38,173 nt of DNA from Microbacterium yannicii PS01 (GTDB lineage: Bacteria; Actinomycetota; Actinomycetes; Actinomycetales; Microbacteriaceae). The notes beneath the pieces are model-generated. The model saw nothing but the letters and a program-made list of their open reading frames with translations. It did no database searches and had not been told where the DNA came from. A program made the position numbers and the translations under genes. Within the stretch, counting starts at the first letter, position 1; the number at the start of each line of letters is the position of its first letter. Below are positions 19,217 through 26,076 of the stretch, piece after piece. The stretch spans positions 1-38,173 of the forward strand of contig NZ_CAJF01000033.1 in NCBI RefSeq assembly GCF_000304335.1. Reading direction: 5' to 3'.

Positions 19217-19222
19217 ACTATA
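19217..19222 (-). promoter_or_regulatory. -10 element of the MFS-cNMP gene (leaderless)
   Basis: TATAGT lies 6 nt before the ATG at 19210 on the minus strand, within the 32-nt gap downstream of mfd. Confidence 0.6.
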
Positions 19223-19242
19223 GGGCGCCGACCGCTCTGCAC

Positions 19243-22200
19243 CTAGCGCCGACTGGACTGCCCAGCGGCAACGACCTGCCCGTCGCTCGCCGGAGTACTT
19301 TCCTCCTCGGCCTTGACCGGCCACAGCTGATCGAGCAGCTGACCCACCCAGGCGATGAGATCGGCATCCGACACACGCTCGCCGCCTGCGGTCGGCAGCG
19401 GCACGACGACCGCCTCGCCGCCCGACATGAGCTTGGCCTTCGGATAGAGCCGCTGCAGGCGCACGCGCATGGAGTCGGGCAGGTTCGCCGGCGCGACGCG
19501 CAGGTTGGGCCCCATCGCCACGACGTCCTCGAGGCCCGCCTGGGCGGCGCGACGTCGCAGCCGCGCGATCGCGAGAAGGCCCTCGACGTCCGCAGGCGGC
19601 TCGCCGTAGCGATCGGTGAGCTCGTCGACGACGAGGTCGATCGCATCGGGCTTCGCGGTGACGGATGCCGCAGCCGACAGCTTCTGGTACGCCTCGAGGC
19701 GGAGCCGTTCGCTGTCGATGTACGACTCGGGGATGCGCGCCTGCACGGGCAGCTCGAGACGCAGCTCGGTCGGGCCCTCGGTCTCTTCGCCGCGGAAGGT
19801 CGCGACGGCCTCGCCGATCATGCGGAGGTAGAGGTCGAAGCCGACGCCGGCGATGTGACCCGCCTGCTCGGCGCCGAGGAGGTTGCCGGCGCCGCGCAGC
19901 TCGAGGTCCTTCAACGCGACCTGCATGCCCGAGCCGAGGTCGTTGTTCACGGCGATGGTCTCGAGCCGGTCGGCCGCGGTCTCGCTGAGCGGCTTCTGCT
20001 CGTCGTACAGGAAGTACGCGTAGGCGCGCTCGCGCGCGCGGCCGACACGGCCGCGCAGCTGGTGCAGCTGCGACAGCCCGTACTTGTCGGCGCGGTCGAT
20101 GATGATCGTGTTGGCGTTGGAGATGTCGAGACCCGTCTCGACGATGGTCGTGCACACGAGCACGTCGCTGCGCCGCTCCCAGAAGGCGTCCACGACCTCT
20201 TCGAGCGCGTGCTCGCCCATCTGCCCGTGCGCCACGGCGATGCGGGCCTCGGGGACGAGCTCCGCCAGCTGCGACGCGACCCGTTGGATGGACTGCACCC
20301 GGTTGTGGACGAAGAACACCTGGCCCTCGCGCAGCAGCTCACGGCGGATCGCGGCGGCGATCTGCTTGTCGTTGCGCGGCCCGACGTACGACAGGATCGG
20401 ATGCCGGTCCTCGGGTGGCGTCTGCAGCGTCGACATCTCGCGGATGCCGGTGACCGCCATCTCGAGCGTGCGCGGGATCGGCGTCGCGCTCATCGCCAGG
20501 ATGTCGACGTTCGTCTTGAGCTTCTTCAGCTGATCCTTGTGCTCGACGCCGAAGCGCTGCTCCTCGTCGATGATCATGAGGCCGAGGTCTTTGAAGAGCA
20601 CCTTCTCGGTCAGGATGCGGTGGGTGCCGATCACCATGTCGACGGTGCCGTCCGCGAGCCCGGCGACCACCTCGCCCGCCTGCTTGTCGGTCTGGAAGCG
20701 CGAGAGCGCCTTGACCTTCACAGGGAAGCCGGCGAAGCGCTCGGTGAACGTCTCGAGATGCTGCTTGACCAGCAGTGTCGTCGGCACGAGCATCGCGACC
20801 TGCTTGCCGTCCTGGATCGCCTTGAACGCCGCGCGGACCGCCACCTCGGTCTTGCCGAAGCCGACGTCTCCCGACAGCAGCCGGTCCATCGGGATCGGCT
20901 TCTCCATATCGGCCTTGATCTCATCGATCGTCTGCAGCTGGTCGGGGGTCTCGGCGAACGGGAACGCCTCCTCCAGCTCTCGCTGCCAGGGGGTGTCGGG
21001 GCCGAACGCGTAGCCCTTGGCCGCCATGCGCGCCGAGTAGAGCTTCACGAGCTCGACCGCGATGTCGCGCACCGCGCGACGCGCCTTGCTCTTGGCCTGA
21101 GCCCAGTCGCTGCCGCCCATCTTCGACAGCGTCGGCGCCTCGCCGCCGACGTAGCGCGAGAGCAGGTCGAGCTGATCAGTGGGGACGAACAGTTTGTCGC
21201 CCGGGTAGCCGCGCTTGGACGGCGCGTACTCCAGCACCAGGTACTCGCGCACGCTCTTCACCGCGTTGCGACCGCCGCTGGAGACCTCGCGCTGGGTGAG
21301 CTCGACGAACTTGCCGATGCCGTGGGTCGCGTGAACGACGTAGTCGCCGGGCTTGAGCTGCAGCGGATCGACCACCGCCTTGCGGCGCGACGCGAGCTTC
21401 TTCACGACGCGCTGATCGCCGCCGATGGTGCGGCCGTAGAATTCCGACTCGGTGAGCACCGCGAGCTTGGCGTCCGGCACCTCGAAGCCCCGCTCGAGCA
21501 CGCAGGCTATGAGGTGGGCGACGCCGGGCTCGGGCGCCTCGCGCACCTCGTCGACCCGGCGCGCGGCGATGCCCCGCTCGGCGAGCACATCGCGCGCACG
21601 CTCGACGAGCCCGGTTCCCGATGCCGCGACCACGACGCGCCAGCCGTCGGCGAGCAGCGCTCCCACGTGCGCGGTCGCGCCCTCGACGTTCCCGTGGAAC
21701 GACGGCACCGCCGCGCCCGGCACGCGAATCGTCGCGGCGGCCTGCAAGGCGACGTCGAGGTCGTCATCGACGGAATCGAGAAGGCCCTCCGCCGCGGCAT
21801 CCGCCTCTCCCGAGTCGAAGGCGCTGAGAGTCCACCACACGCCGCCGCGTTCGTGCGTCGCCTCGCGCAGGCGGGGCAGGGTGAGGAAGTCGCCGGCGCC
21901 CAGATCGACCGGAGTCGACGCTCCCGCGGTCGCAGCGCTCCAGGCCGCATCGAGGAACTCGCGGTTCGTGTCGCCGAGGGTGATCGCGCGCGTCACGGCG
22001 CGCTCGGGCTCGGCGAGGGCGACGGCAGAGCCCTTGGGCAGGTAGTCCACCAGGGTCACCAGGCGATCCACGACCGCGGGCAGGAGCGACTCCATGCCCT
22101 CGACCGGGATGCCCTGCGACATCTTTTCGAGCATGCCGGCGAGCCCCGGGAACTCGTCGCGCAGCTGCAGGGCGCGACCGCGGACGGCTTCGGTCAGCAG

Positions 22201-22908
22201 CAGCTCGCGGCTGGCGAGGAGCGTCACCTCGCGGACCTCGCCCGGGAGCGATCGCTGGTCGGCCACCGAGAACGCGCGGATCTGGTCGACCTCGTCACCG
22301 AAGAACTCGATGCGGTACGGGTGTGCGGCGGTGGGAGGGAAGACGTCGAGGATGCCGCCCCGCAGCGCGAACTCGCCGCGGCGCGAGACCATGTCGACGC
22401 GATGGTAGGCCAGCTCGACCAGCCGGGCCGAGACGTCGCCGAGGTCATGCCCGCGCCCGCCCATCGTGAGCTCGATCGGGGCCACGTCGGTGAGGCCGGC
22501 GGCGAGCGGCTGGATGGCGCCGCGCACCGAGGCCGTGACCACGAGCGGTGCCGACCCGTCCCACCGGGCGATCTTCGTCAGCACCTCGAGACGGGTGCCC
22601 ACCGTCTCGGCGCTCGGACTGAGTCGCTCGTGGGGAAGCGTCTCCCAGGCGGGGAAGTGCAGCACCTCGGCTCCGGGCAGCAGTGCGCCCAGCGCGGGAC
22701 CGATCGACTCGGCACGGCGACCGGTCGGCGCGACGAGAAGGATCGCCGGCGGCCGGCCCGCGGCACGGCGGCGTTCCAGGAGCGCCGCCAGCAGCGGGGC
22801 GCTCAGCCCTTCGACGAGCGAGAAGTCGGCATCGACGGATGCCGCCGCCACCGCATCCCGGAACGGTTCAGCCTGCTCGAGGGCGCGCACGATCCCGGGA
22901 ACTGTCAC
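19243..22908 (-). CDS. mfd: transcription-repair coupling factor
   Basis: Mfd (1221 residues) removes RNA polymerase stalled at DNA lesions and recruits UvrA. The UvrB-homology N-terminus is seen (DADFSLVEGLSAPLLAALLE, HFPAWETLPHERLSPS). The RNA-polymerase-interacting CarD-like domain begins LKPGDYVVHATHGIGKFVEL near residue 516. Helicase motifs follow: Walker A GDVGFGKTEVA near 681, MIIDEEQRFGVEHK near 777 and QLRGRVGRARERAYAY near 951. The C-terminal UvrA-inhibitory domain closes the protein. Everything looks intact. The GTG at 22908 is 6 nt after TAGACT, so the mRNA is probably leaderless. It is divergent from the Pro-rich membrane protein gene. Confidence 0.98.
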   Translation of the reverse strand: MTVPGIVRALEQAEPFRDAVAAASVDADFSLVEGLSAPLLAALLERRRAAGRPPAILLVAPTGRRAESIGPALGALLPGAEVLHFPAWETLPHERLSPSAETVGTRLEVLTKIARWDGSAPLVVTASVRGAIQPLAAGLTDVAPIELTMGGRGHDLGDVSARLVELAYHRVDMVSRRGEFALRGGILDVFPPTAAHPYRIEFFGDEVDQIRAFSVADQRSLPGEVREVTLLASRELLLTEAVRGRALQLRDEFPGLAGMLEKMSQGIPVEGMESLLPAVVDRLVTLVDYLPKGSAVALAEPERAVTRAITLGDTNREFLDAAWSAATAGASTPVDLGAGDFLTLPRLREATHERGGVWWTLSAFDSGEADAAAEGLLDSVDDDLDVALQAAATIRVPGAAVPSFHGNVEGATAHVGALLADGWRVVVAASGTGLVERARDVLAERGIAARRVDEVREAPEPGVAHLIACVLERGFEVPDAKLAVLTESEFYGRTIGGDQRVVKKLASRRKAVVDPLQLKPGDYVVHATHGIGKFVELTQREVSSGGRNAVKSVREYLVLEYAPSKRGYPGDKLFVPTDQLDLLSRYVGGEAPTLSKMGGSDWAQAKSKARRAVRDIAVELVKLYSARMAAKGYAFGPDTPWQRELEEAFPFAETPDQLQTIDEIKADMEKPIPMDRLLSGDVGFGKTEVAVRAAFKAIQDGKQVAMLVPTTLLVKQHLETFTERFAGFPVKVKALSRFQTDKQAGEVVAGLADGTVDMVIGTHRILTEKVLFKDLGLMIIDEEQRFGVEHKDQLKKLKTNVDILAMSATPIPRTLEMAVTGIREMSTLQTPPEDRHPILSYVGPRNDKQIAAAIRRELLREGQVFFVHNRVQSIQRVASQLAELVPEARIAVAHGQMGEHALEEVVDAFWERRSDVLVCTTIVETGLDISNANTIIIDRADKYGLSQLHQLRGRVGRARERAYAYFLYDEQKPLSETAADRLETIAVNNDLGSGMQVALKDLELRGAGNLLGAEQAGHIAGVGFDLYLRMIGEAVATFRGEETEGPTELRLELPVQARIPESYIDSERLRLEAYQKLSAAASVTAKPDAIDLVVDELTDRYGEPPADVEGLLAIARLRRRAAQAGLEDVVAMGPNLRVAPANLPDSMRVRLQRLYPKAKLMSGGEAVVVPLPTAGGERVSDADLIAWVGQLLDQLWPVKAEEESTPASDGQVVAAGQSSRR

Positions 22909-22914
22909 CGCACG

Positions 22915-22920
22915 AGTCTA
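22915..22920 (-). promoter_or_regulatory. -10 element of mfd (leaderless)
   Basis: TAGACT, followed by CGTGCG, lies 6 nt before the GTG at 22908. The plus-strand counterpart for the divergent gene is 45 nt away. Confidence 0.6.
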
Positions 22921-22964
22921 CGGCCGCGCGCCGACATCGGGATCGCCGAGGGCAGGGCGGCTCT

Positions 22965-22970
22965 TAGGAT
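22965..22970 (+). promoter_or_regulatory. -10 element of the Pro-rich membrane protein gene (leaderless)
   Basis: TAGGAT lies 7 nt before the GTG at 22978, in the 69-bp divergent region shared with mfd. Confidence 0.5.
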
Positions 22971-22977
22971 GAGTCCC

Positions 22978-23601
22978 GTGAGCGACCCCGCAGAGCCGCA
23001 GCCGAACGCCGTGCCTCCTGTCCCGACGGCACCGCAGGGTGCGTGGGCTCCGCCCGCGGTGCCGCCGTTCGGGGCCCCGCAGACATCGGGAGGAACCGCC
23101 GGCGCATACGCTCCCCCGGCCGGCTACGCGCCGCCGCCCGGGTACCCGGTTCCGGCGGGATACTCCGCGTCGGCCCCGTACGGGTACGGCGCCGCGAACA
23201 CCGCGACGCCGACGCGCAGTCCGGCCCTCGGCCGGATCGCACTCCTGCTGTCGCTGATCGCGACGGGCGGCGCCGGGCTGGTCGCCGCGATCGCCTCGTT
23301 CAACATCGGGCTCGGCGCGGGCCGCGAGCTCACGATGCGTCCATTCGACGCCGGCTTCGACTGGTCGGTCCTCACCCCTGTCCGCGAGTGGGTGCTGATG
23401 GGCGAGATCGCCTTCTGGGTGGGAACCGCGCTCGGCATCTGGGCCCTCATCCAGGGCATCGTCGCGATCGTCACCCGCCGTGGGCGCGGTGCCGGCATTG
23501 CGGCCGTGGTGATCGCCGCCGTCGGGCCGTTCGTCTTCGCCGCCCTCGTGCAGGGATTCCTCACCGCGGGCCTTGCCGCCGGCACCGGCATCAGCGGCTG
23601 A
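22978..23601 (+). CDS. Pro/Gly/Tyr-rich membrane protein of unknown function
   Basis: This 207-residue protein has a low-complexity cytoplasmic N-terminus of about 80 residues (APPAGYAPPPGYPVPAGY and similar). At least three hydrophobic segments follow (RIALLLSLIATGGAGLVAAI, IAFWVGTALGIWALIQGIVA, AAVVIAAVGPFVFAALVQGF). Such Pro/Tyr-rich tails are common on small actinobacterial membrane proteins, for example those called DUF4190-like, but I do not recognise a specific family. Translation from GTG 22978 is supported by TAGGAT 7 nt upstream. The frame continues upstream through the antisense of mfd, which is not coding. It converges on pth 74 nt away, with no clear terminator. Confidence 0.8.
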   Translation: MSDPAEPQPNAVPPVPTAPQGAWAPPAVPPFGAPQTSGGTAGAYAPPAGYAPPPGYPVPAGYSASAPYGYGAANTATPTRSPALGRIALLLSLIATGGAGLVAAIASFNIGLGAGRELTMRPFDAGFDWSVLTPVREWVLMGEIAFWVGTALGIWALIQGIVAIVTRRGRGAGIAAVVIAAVGPFVFAALVQGFLTAGLAAGTGISG

Positions 23602-23675
23602 CCCCCCAGCACTCGCGGCCAGGAGGACCTGCTTCGCCGCGGTCAGCGCCGCCGTCGTGAACGAGCCGGGCGGGA

Positions 23676-24260
23676 TCAGGGCCGCGGGGCGTGGTGCGTC
23701 TGCTGAGCCGCGAGCAGTCCGTCTTCGACGAGCTGCTCGACGGCATCGGCGGCGTCGCCGATCAAGATGGGCAGGTTCTTGCGCTCGGCGGAGCCGAACG
23801 GATCCAGCACCCAGTCCGCGGGATCCTGGCGACCCATCGGGCGACCGATGCCGACGCGGACACGAGCGAAGTCCGTGGAATCCAGCGCCTTCGCCACGTC
23901 CCGCACGCCGTTGTGGCCCCCGTGCCCGCCGCCGGACTTGAGCTTGATGGTGTCGAAGGGGATGTCGAGCTCGTCGTGGATGACGACGACGTTGCCCGGC
24001 TCCACGCCGTAGAACTTCGCGAGTCCGGCGACCGGCCCGCCCGAGACGTTCATGAAGGTGTTGGGCTTCGCGAGGATGAGCTTCGCGCCTCCCGGGCGCA
24101 GCCAGGTCTCGGCGACCCGGGCCTGCGCCTTGTGCGCGCGGAAACCCTCCCCGCGGCGGGCGGCGAGCTCGTCGACGACGAGCTGCCCGACGTTGTGTCG
24201 CGTGAGCTCGTAGCGCGGACCCGGATTGCCGAGACCGACGATCAGCCAGGGCTGTGCCAT
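23676..24260 (-). CDS. pth: peptidyl-tRNA hydrolase
   Basis: Pth (194 residues) recycles peptidyl-tRNAs released from ribosomes. It opens [20 protein letters not shown]. The catalytic His lies in [12 protein letters not shown], and the family motifs [33 protein letters not shown] and [10 protein letters not shown] follow. A second ATG at 24269 (MDDMAQ...) is possible. I prefer 24260 because an AGGA lies about 9 nt before it, whereas it would sit too close to 24269. It is downstream of rplY on the same strand, the common actinobacterial order, but two hairpins separate them. Confidence 0.96.
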   Translation of the reverse strand: MAQPWLIVGLGNPGPRYELTRHNVGQLVVDELAARRGEGFRAHKAQARVAETWLRPGGAKLILAKPNTFMNVSGGPVAGLAKFYGVEPGNVVVIHDELDIPFDTIKLKSGGGHGGHNGVRDVAKALDSTDFARVRVGIGRPMGRQDPADWVLDPFGSAERKNLPILIGDAADAVEQLVEDGLLAAQQTHHAPRP

Positions 24261-24325
24261 GTCATCCATCCTGCCCGAGGAGCTGCGCGCTTCGAGCGTC
24301 GAGAAGCAACGGTGAACAGGACGAC

Positions 24326-24346
24326 GGGGTGCGGAATCCGCACCCC
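24326..24346 (-). terminator. Hairpin downstream of rplY
   Basis: Perfect 9-bp arms (GGGGTGCGG / CCGCACCCC) enclose the 3-nt loop AAT. It is the second of two hairpins between rplY and pth, so it may attenuate or separate expression of the two. Confidence 0.65.
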
Positions 24347-24356
24347 CTCGTCCGAT

Positions 24357-24384
24357 CGGCGGGCTCGCCTGGCGAGACCCGCCG
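24357..24384 (-). terminator. Hairpin immediately after the rplY stop
   Basis: The arms CGGCGGG-CTCGC and GCGAG-A-CCCGCCG pair with one bulged A. It starts 3 nt beyond the rplY stop. No T-run follows, as is common in actinobacteria. Confidence 0.65.
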
Positions 24385-24387
24385 GAA

Positions 24388-25032
24388 TCACTCGGCCGAC
24401 TCGTCCTTGGACTCTTCGGCGGCCTCGGACTGCTCGGCTGCGACCTCGGCGTCAGCCTCGGCGATCTCGTCCTCGGCGGCGAGGGTCGCGGCCGGCACCG
24501 AGATCGCGACGATGAGCGTCTCGGGCTCGGCGGCCAGCGAGGCGCCCTTGGGGAGCGTGAGGTCGGCGGCGGTGATGTGCGTGCCGTCCTCGAGGCCCTC
24601 GACGTCGACCTCGACGTTCTGGGGGATGTGCGTGGCCTCGACCTCGAGCGTGATGGTCTGGGCGTCGAGGTTCGCGATCGTGCCCGGGGCCGGCTCGCCC
24701 ACGACGTTGACCGGGATCTCGACCTGGACCTTCTCGCCCTTCTTCACGACCAGCAGGTCGATGTGCTCGATGACCTGGTGCACGGGGTCCTTCTGCACGT
24801 CCTTGACCAGCGTGAGCTGGTGGCTGCCGGCGACGTCCAGCTCGAGCACCGCGTTCGCGCGGCGGATGAGCAGCGCGACCTGGTGGCCGGGCAGCGCGAC
24901 GTGCACCGGGTCGGTGCCGTGGCCGTAGATGACGGCGGGGATCTTGCCGGCGGCGCGGAGGCGGCGGGCGAAGCCCTTGCCGAAGTTCTCGCGAAGCTCG
25001 GCGTGGACCTTGGTGTCGGGTTCGGTCGACAT
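24388..25032 (-). CDS. rplY: 50S ribosomal protein bL25 (CTC form)
   Basis: This is the ribosomal 5S rRNA-binding protein bL25 in its long CTC/TL5 form (214 residues). The N-terminal domain opens [20 protein letters not shown] and [19 protein letters not shown], the 5S-binding fold. The C-terminal beta domain follows ([35 protein letters not shown]). The tail is a very acidic Glu/Ala run, common in high-GC actinobacteria. The ATG at 25032 has AAGGAG at 5-6 nt. The upstream 260-nt gap may include a long structured leader. Confidence 0.97.
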   Translation of the reverse strand: MSTEPDTKVHAELRENFGKGFARRLRAAGKIPAVIYGHGTDPVHVALPGHQVALLIRRANAVLELDVAGSHQLTLVKDVQKDPVHQVIEHIDLLVVKKGEKVQVEIPVNVVGEPAPGTIANLDAQTITLEVEATHIPQNVEVDVEGLEDGTHITAADLTLPKGASLAAEPETLIVAISVPAATLAAEDEIAEADAEVAAEQSEAAEESKDESAE

Positions 25033-25070
25033 GAGTTCTCCTTGCGGGCACGAACGCCCGGTGTGAATCG

Positions 25071-25086
25071 GCCTGCGGTGGCAGGC
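25071..25086 (-). promoter_or_regulatory. Small hairpin in the rplY leader region
   Basis: GCCTGC and GCAGGC arms (6 bp) enclose a 4-nt loop, 38 nt upstream of the rplY start codon. A second short one (CGGGC/GCCCG) lies near the Shine-Dalgarno sequence at about 25046-25060. Both would be in the mRNA leader if transcription starts at 25226-25231 or near the CATAAT at about 25092. Function is unknown. Confidence 0.3.
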
Positions 25087-25225
25087 GCGGGATTATGGGG
25101 TCTGTTTTCGACTCGAACGCGCACGCGTGAGGAAAGCCGGGGGCCCACATCACCGCGTCGATCACGGATGCCGCAGCCCGCCGGGATCGACAGGCGCGAG
25201 GCATCCCTCGCCGAAGTTCGACACG

Positions 25226-25231
25226 AGTCTA
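25226..25231 (-). promoter_or_regulatory. Possible distal -10 element (TAGACT) of rplY
   Basis: TAGACTCGTG reads on the minus strand and matches the mfd -10 context in all ten bases. If used, the rplY leader would be about 185-190 nt. Confidence 0.4.
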
Positions 25232-25244
25232 CCAGCGCCCCCGC

Positions 25245-25250
25245 TACGAT
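25245..25250 (+). promoter_or_regulatory. Probable -10 element of the 40-aa membrane protein gene
   Basis: TACGAT on the plus strand would start a transcript near 25257, giving a leader of about 36 nt that contains the GGAGG Shine-Dalgarno sequence. Confidence 0.45.
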
Positions 25251-25292
25251 GAGGAACGCACCCCTTCACCACCCGCAGCGACGGAGGATCCC

Positions 25293-25415
25293 ATGGAATA
25301 CGGTTTCGCGAGTCACGTCCTGCTGTGGCTCATCGGCGGTATGGCCGCGCTCGGCGGACTCGGCGTGGTGCTGTCGTTCTGGGGCCTCGGCCGCCAGGCG
25401 TACCACAAGGACTGA
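25293..25415 (+). CDS. Small single-pass membrane protein (40 aa)
   Basis: The frame ATG 25293 to TGA 25415 encodes MEYGFASHVLLWLIGG... It has one hydrophobic segment of about 22 residues (VLLWLIGGMAALGGLGVVLS) and a short basic C-terminus ending RQAYHKD. The support is a strong GGAGG 7 nt before the ATG, a TACGAT -10 upstream, and a start and stop fitting exactly between rplY and gntK. It ends 9 nt from the convergent gntK stop. I do not know its function. Proteins this short are often missed by gene finders. Confidence 0.7.
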   Translation: MEYGFASHVLLWLIGGMAALGGLGVVLSFWGLGRQAYHKD

Positions 25416-25424
25416 GCCCGTCGT

Positions 25425-25952
25425 CTAGTCCGCGCATCGCGCCGCGAGCGCGGCGCTGATGTCGCCGGCGACATCGTGGGGCGCACGGTCGTTGTCGACC
25501 ACGACGCCCGGTTCATCGTCGTCGAGGTGTTCCAGCGCCTGCAGCTGCGAGGCCAGCAGAGCGGGCGGCATGAAGTGCTGGCGTGTGCTCATGCGCCTTG
25601 CGAGCTCCTCCGGCGAGACCCGCAGCTCTGCGAACACCGCGTCCGGCGCTCCGGCGAGAATACGGTCGCGGTACCGACGGGCAAGAGCCGAGCACGCCAC
25701 CACGACGCCGTCAGGTTCGGAGGCGAGGGCCTTCGCGACGATGTCGAGCCACGGCATCCGGTCCGCGTCTTCGAGCGGCGTGCCCGCCGCCATCTTCGCC
25801 ACGTTCTCATCCGGATGCAGGTCGTCGGCGTCGATGAATCTCAGACCGAGCCGCTCGGCCAGCACCGCGCCGACCACGGACTTGCCCGATCCGCTCGGCC
25901 CCATCACGACGATCCGTGTCGACGCCGGTGCGGTTTCGAGTCGCTCAGTCAC
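25425..25952 (-). CDS. gntK: gluconokinase (GntK/IdnK type)
   Basis: Gluconokinase (175 residues) phosphorylates D-gluconate to 6-phosphogluconate. The Walker A loop VMGPSGSGKSVVGA is at residues 18-25. The substrate region FIDADDLHPDENVAKMAAGTPLEDADR is typical of the family and is quoted here only in its parts DADDLHP and KMAAGTPL. CSALARRYRD and STRQHFMPPALLASQ complete the signature. The start is GTG 25952, 6 nt after TAACGT. It is divergent from gnd, the next enzyme in gluconate use, and the two probably share a regulatory region. No gluconate permease is nearby. Confidence 0.95.
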   Translation of the reverse strand: MTERLETAPASTRIVVMGPSGSGKSVVGAVLAERLGLRFIDADDLHPDENVAKMAAGTPLEDADRMPWLDIVAKALASEPDGVVVACSALARRYRDRILAGAPDAVFAELRVSPEELARRMSTRQHFMPPALLASQLQALEHLDDDEPGVVVDNDRAPHDVAGDISAALAARCAD

Positions 25953-25958
25953 GTCGCC

Positions 25959-25964
25959 ACGTTA
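25959..25964 (-). promoter_or_regulatory. -10 element of gntK (leaderless)
   Basis: TAACGT lies 6 nt before the GTG at 25952 on the minus strand. Confidence 0.55.
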
Positions 25965-26042
25965 GCGGACGGCGCTCTCACAACACCGGCAGGAAAGCTG
26001 TGAGCGCTCCGCCACGCGGTGTAACACGGCTGGGCCAGACTC

Positions 26043-26048
26043 TAGGCT
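26043..26048 (+). promoter_or_regulatory. -10 element of gnd
   Basis: TAGGCT would start transcription near 26055. The AGGAG at 26067-26071 and GTG at 26077 then give a leader of about 22 nt. Confidence 0.5.
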
Positions 26049-26076
26049 GGAAGTGTCCCCGACCCCAGGAGAATGC

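Larger units (their letters stand above)
25033..25292. other. Longest gene-free stretch (260 bp): divergent promoters of rplY and a small membrane protein
   Basis: I see no gene, tRNA or known RNA element here. It holds two possible rplY -10 elements on the minus strand (CATAAT near 25092-25097 and TAGACT at 25226-25231), leader hairpins, and one -10 on the plus strand (TACGAT at 25245-25250). One copy of CGGATGCC lies at 25165. Confidence 0.5.

Noticed and set aside
17699..19246. Plus-strand frame opposite the MFS gene
   Set aside because: Gly/Arg/Glu-rich shadow with no domain; the minus strand encodes a clear transporter.
19855..22977. Very long open frame on the plus strand through the mfd region
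   Set aside because: It is the antisense shadow of mfd caused by high GC. Its translation is Arg/Leu/Asp-rich with no domain, while mfd on the other strand has all family motifs. Only the part from 22978 on is a gene.
25033..25292. tRNA or riboswitch in the longest gap
   Set aside because: No cloverleaf or recognised aptamer pattern could be seen, only short hairpins.
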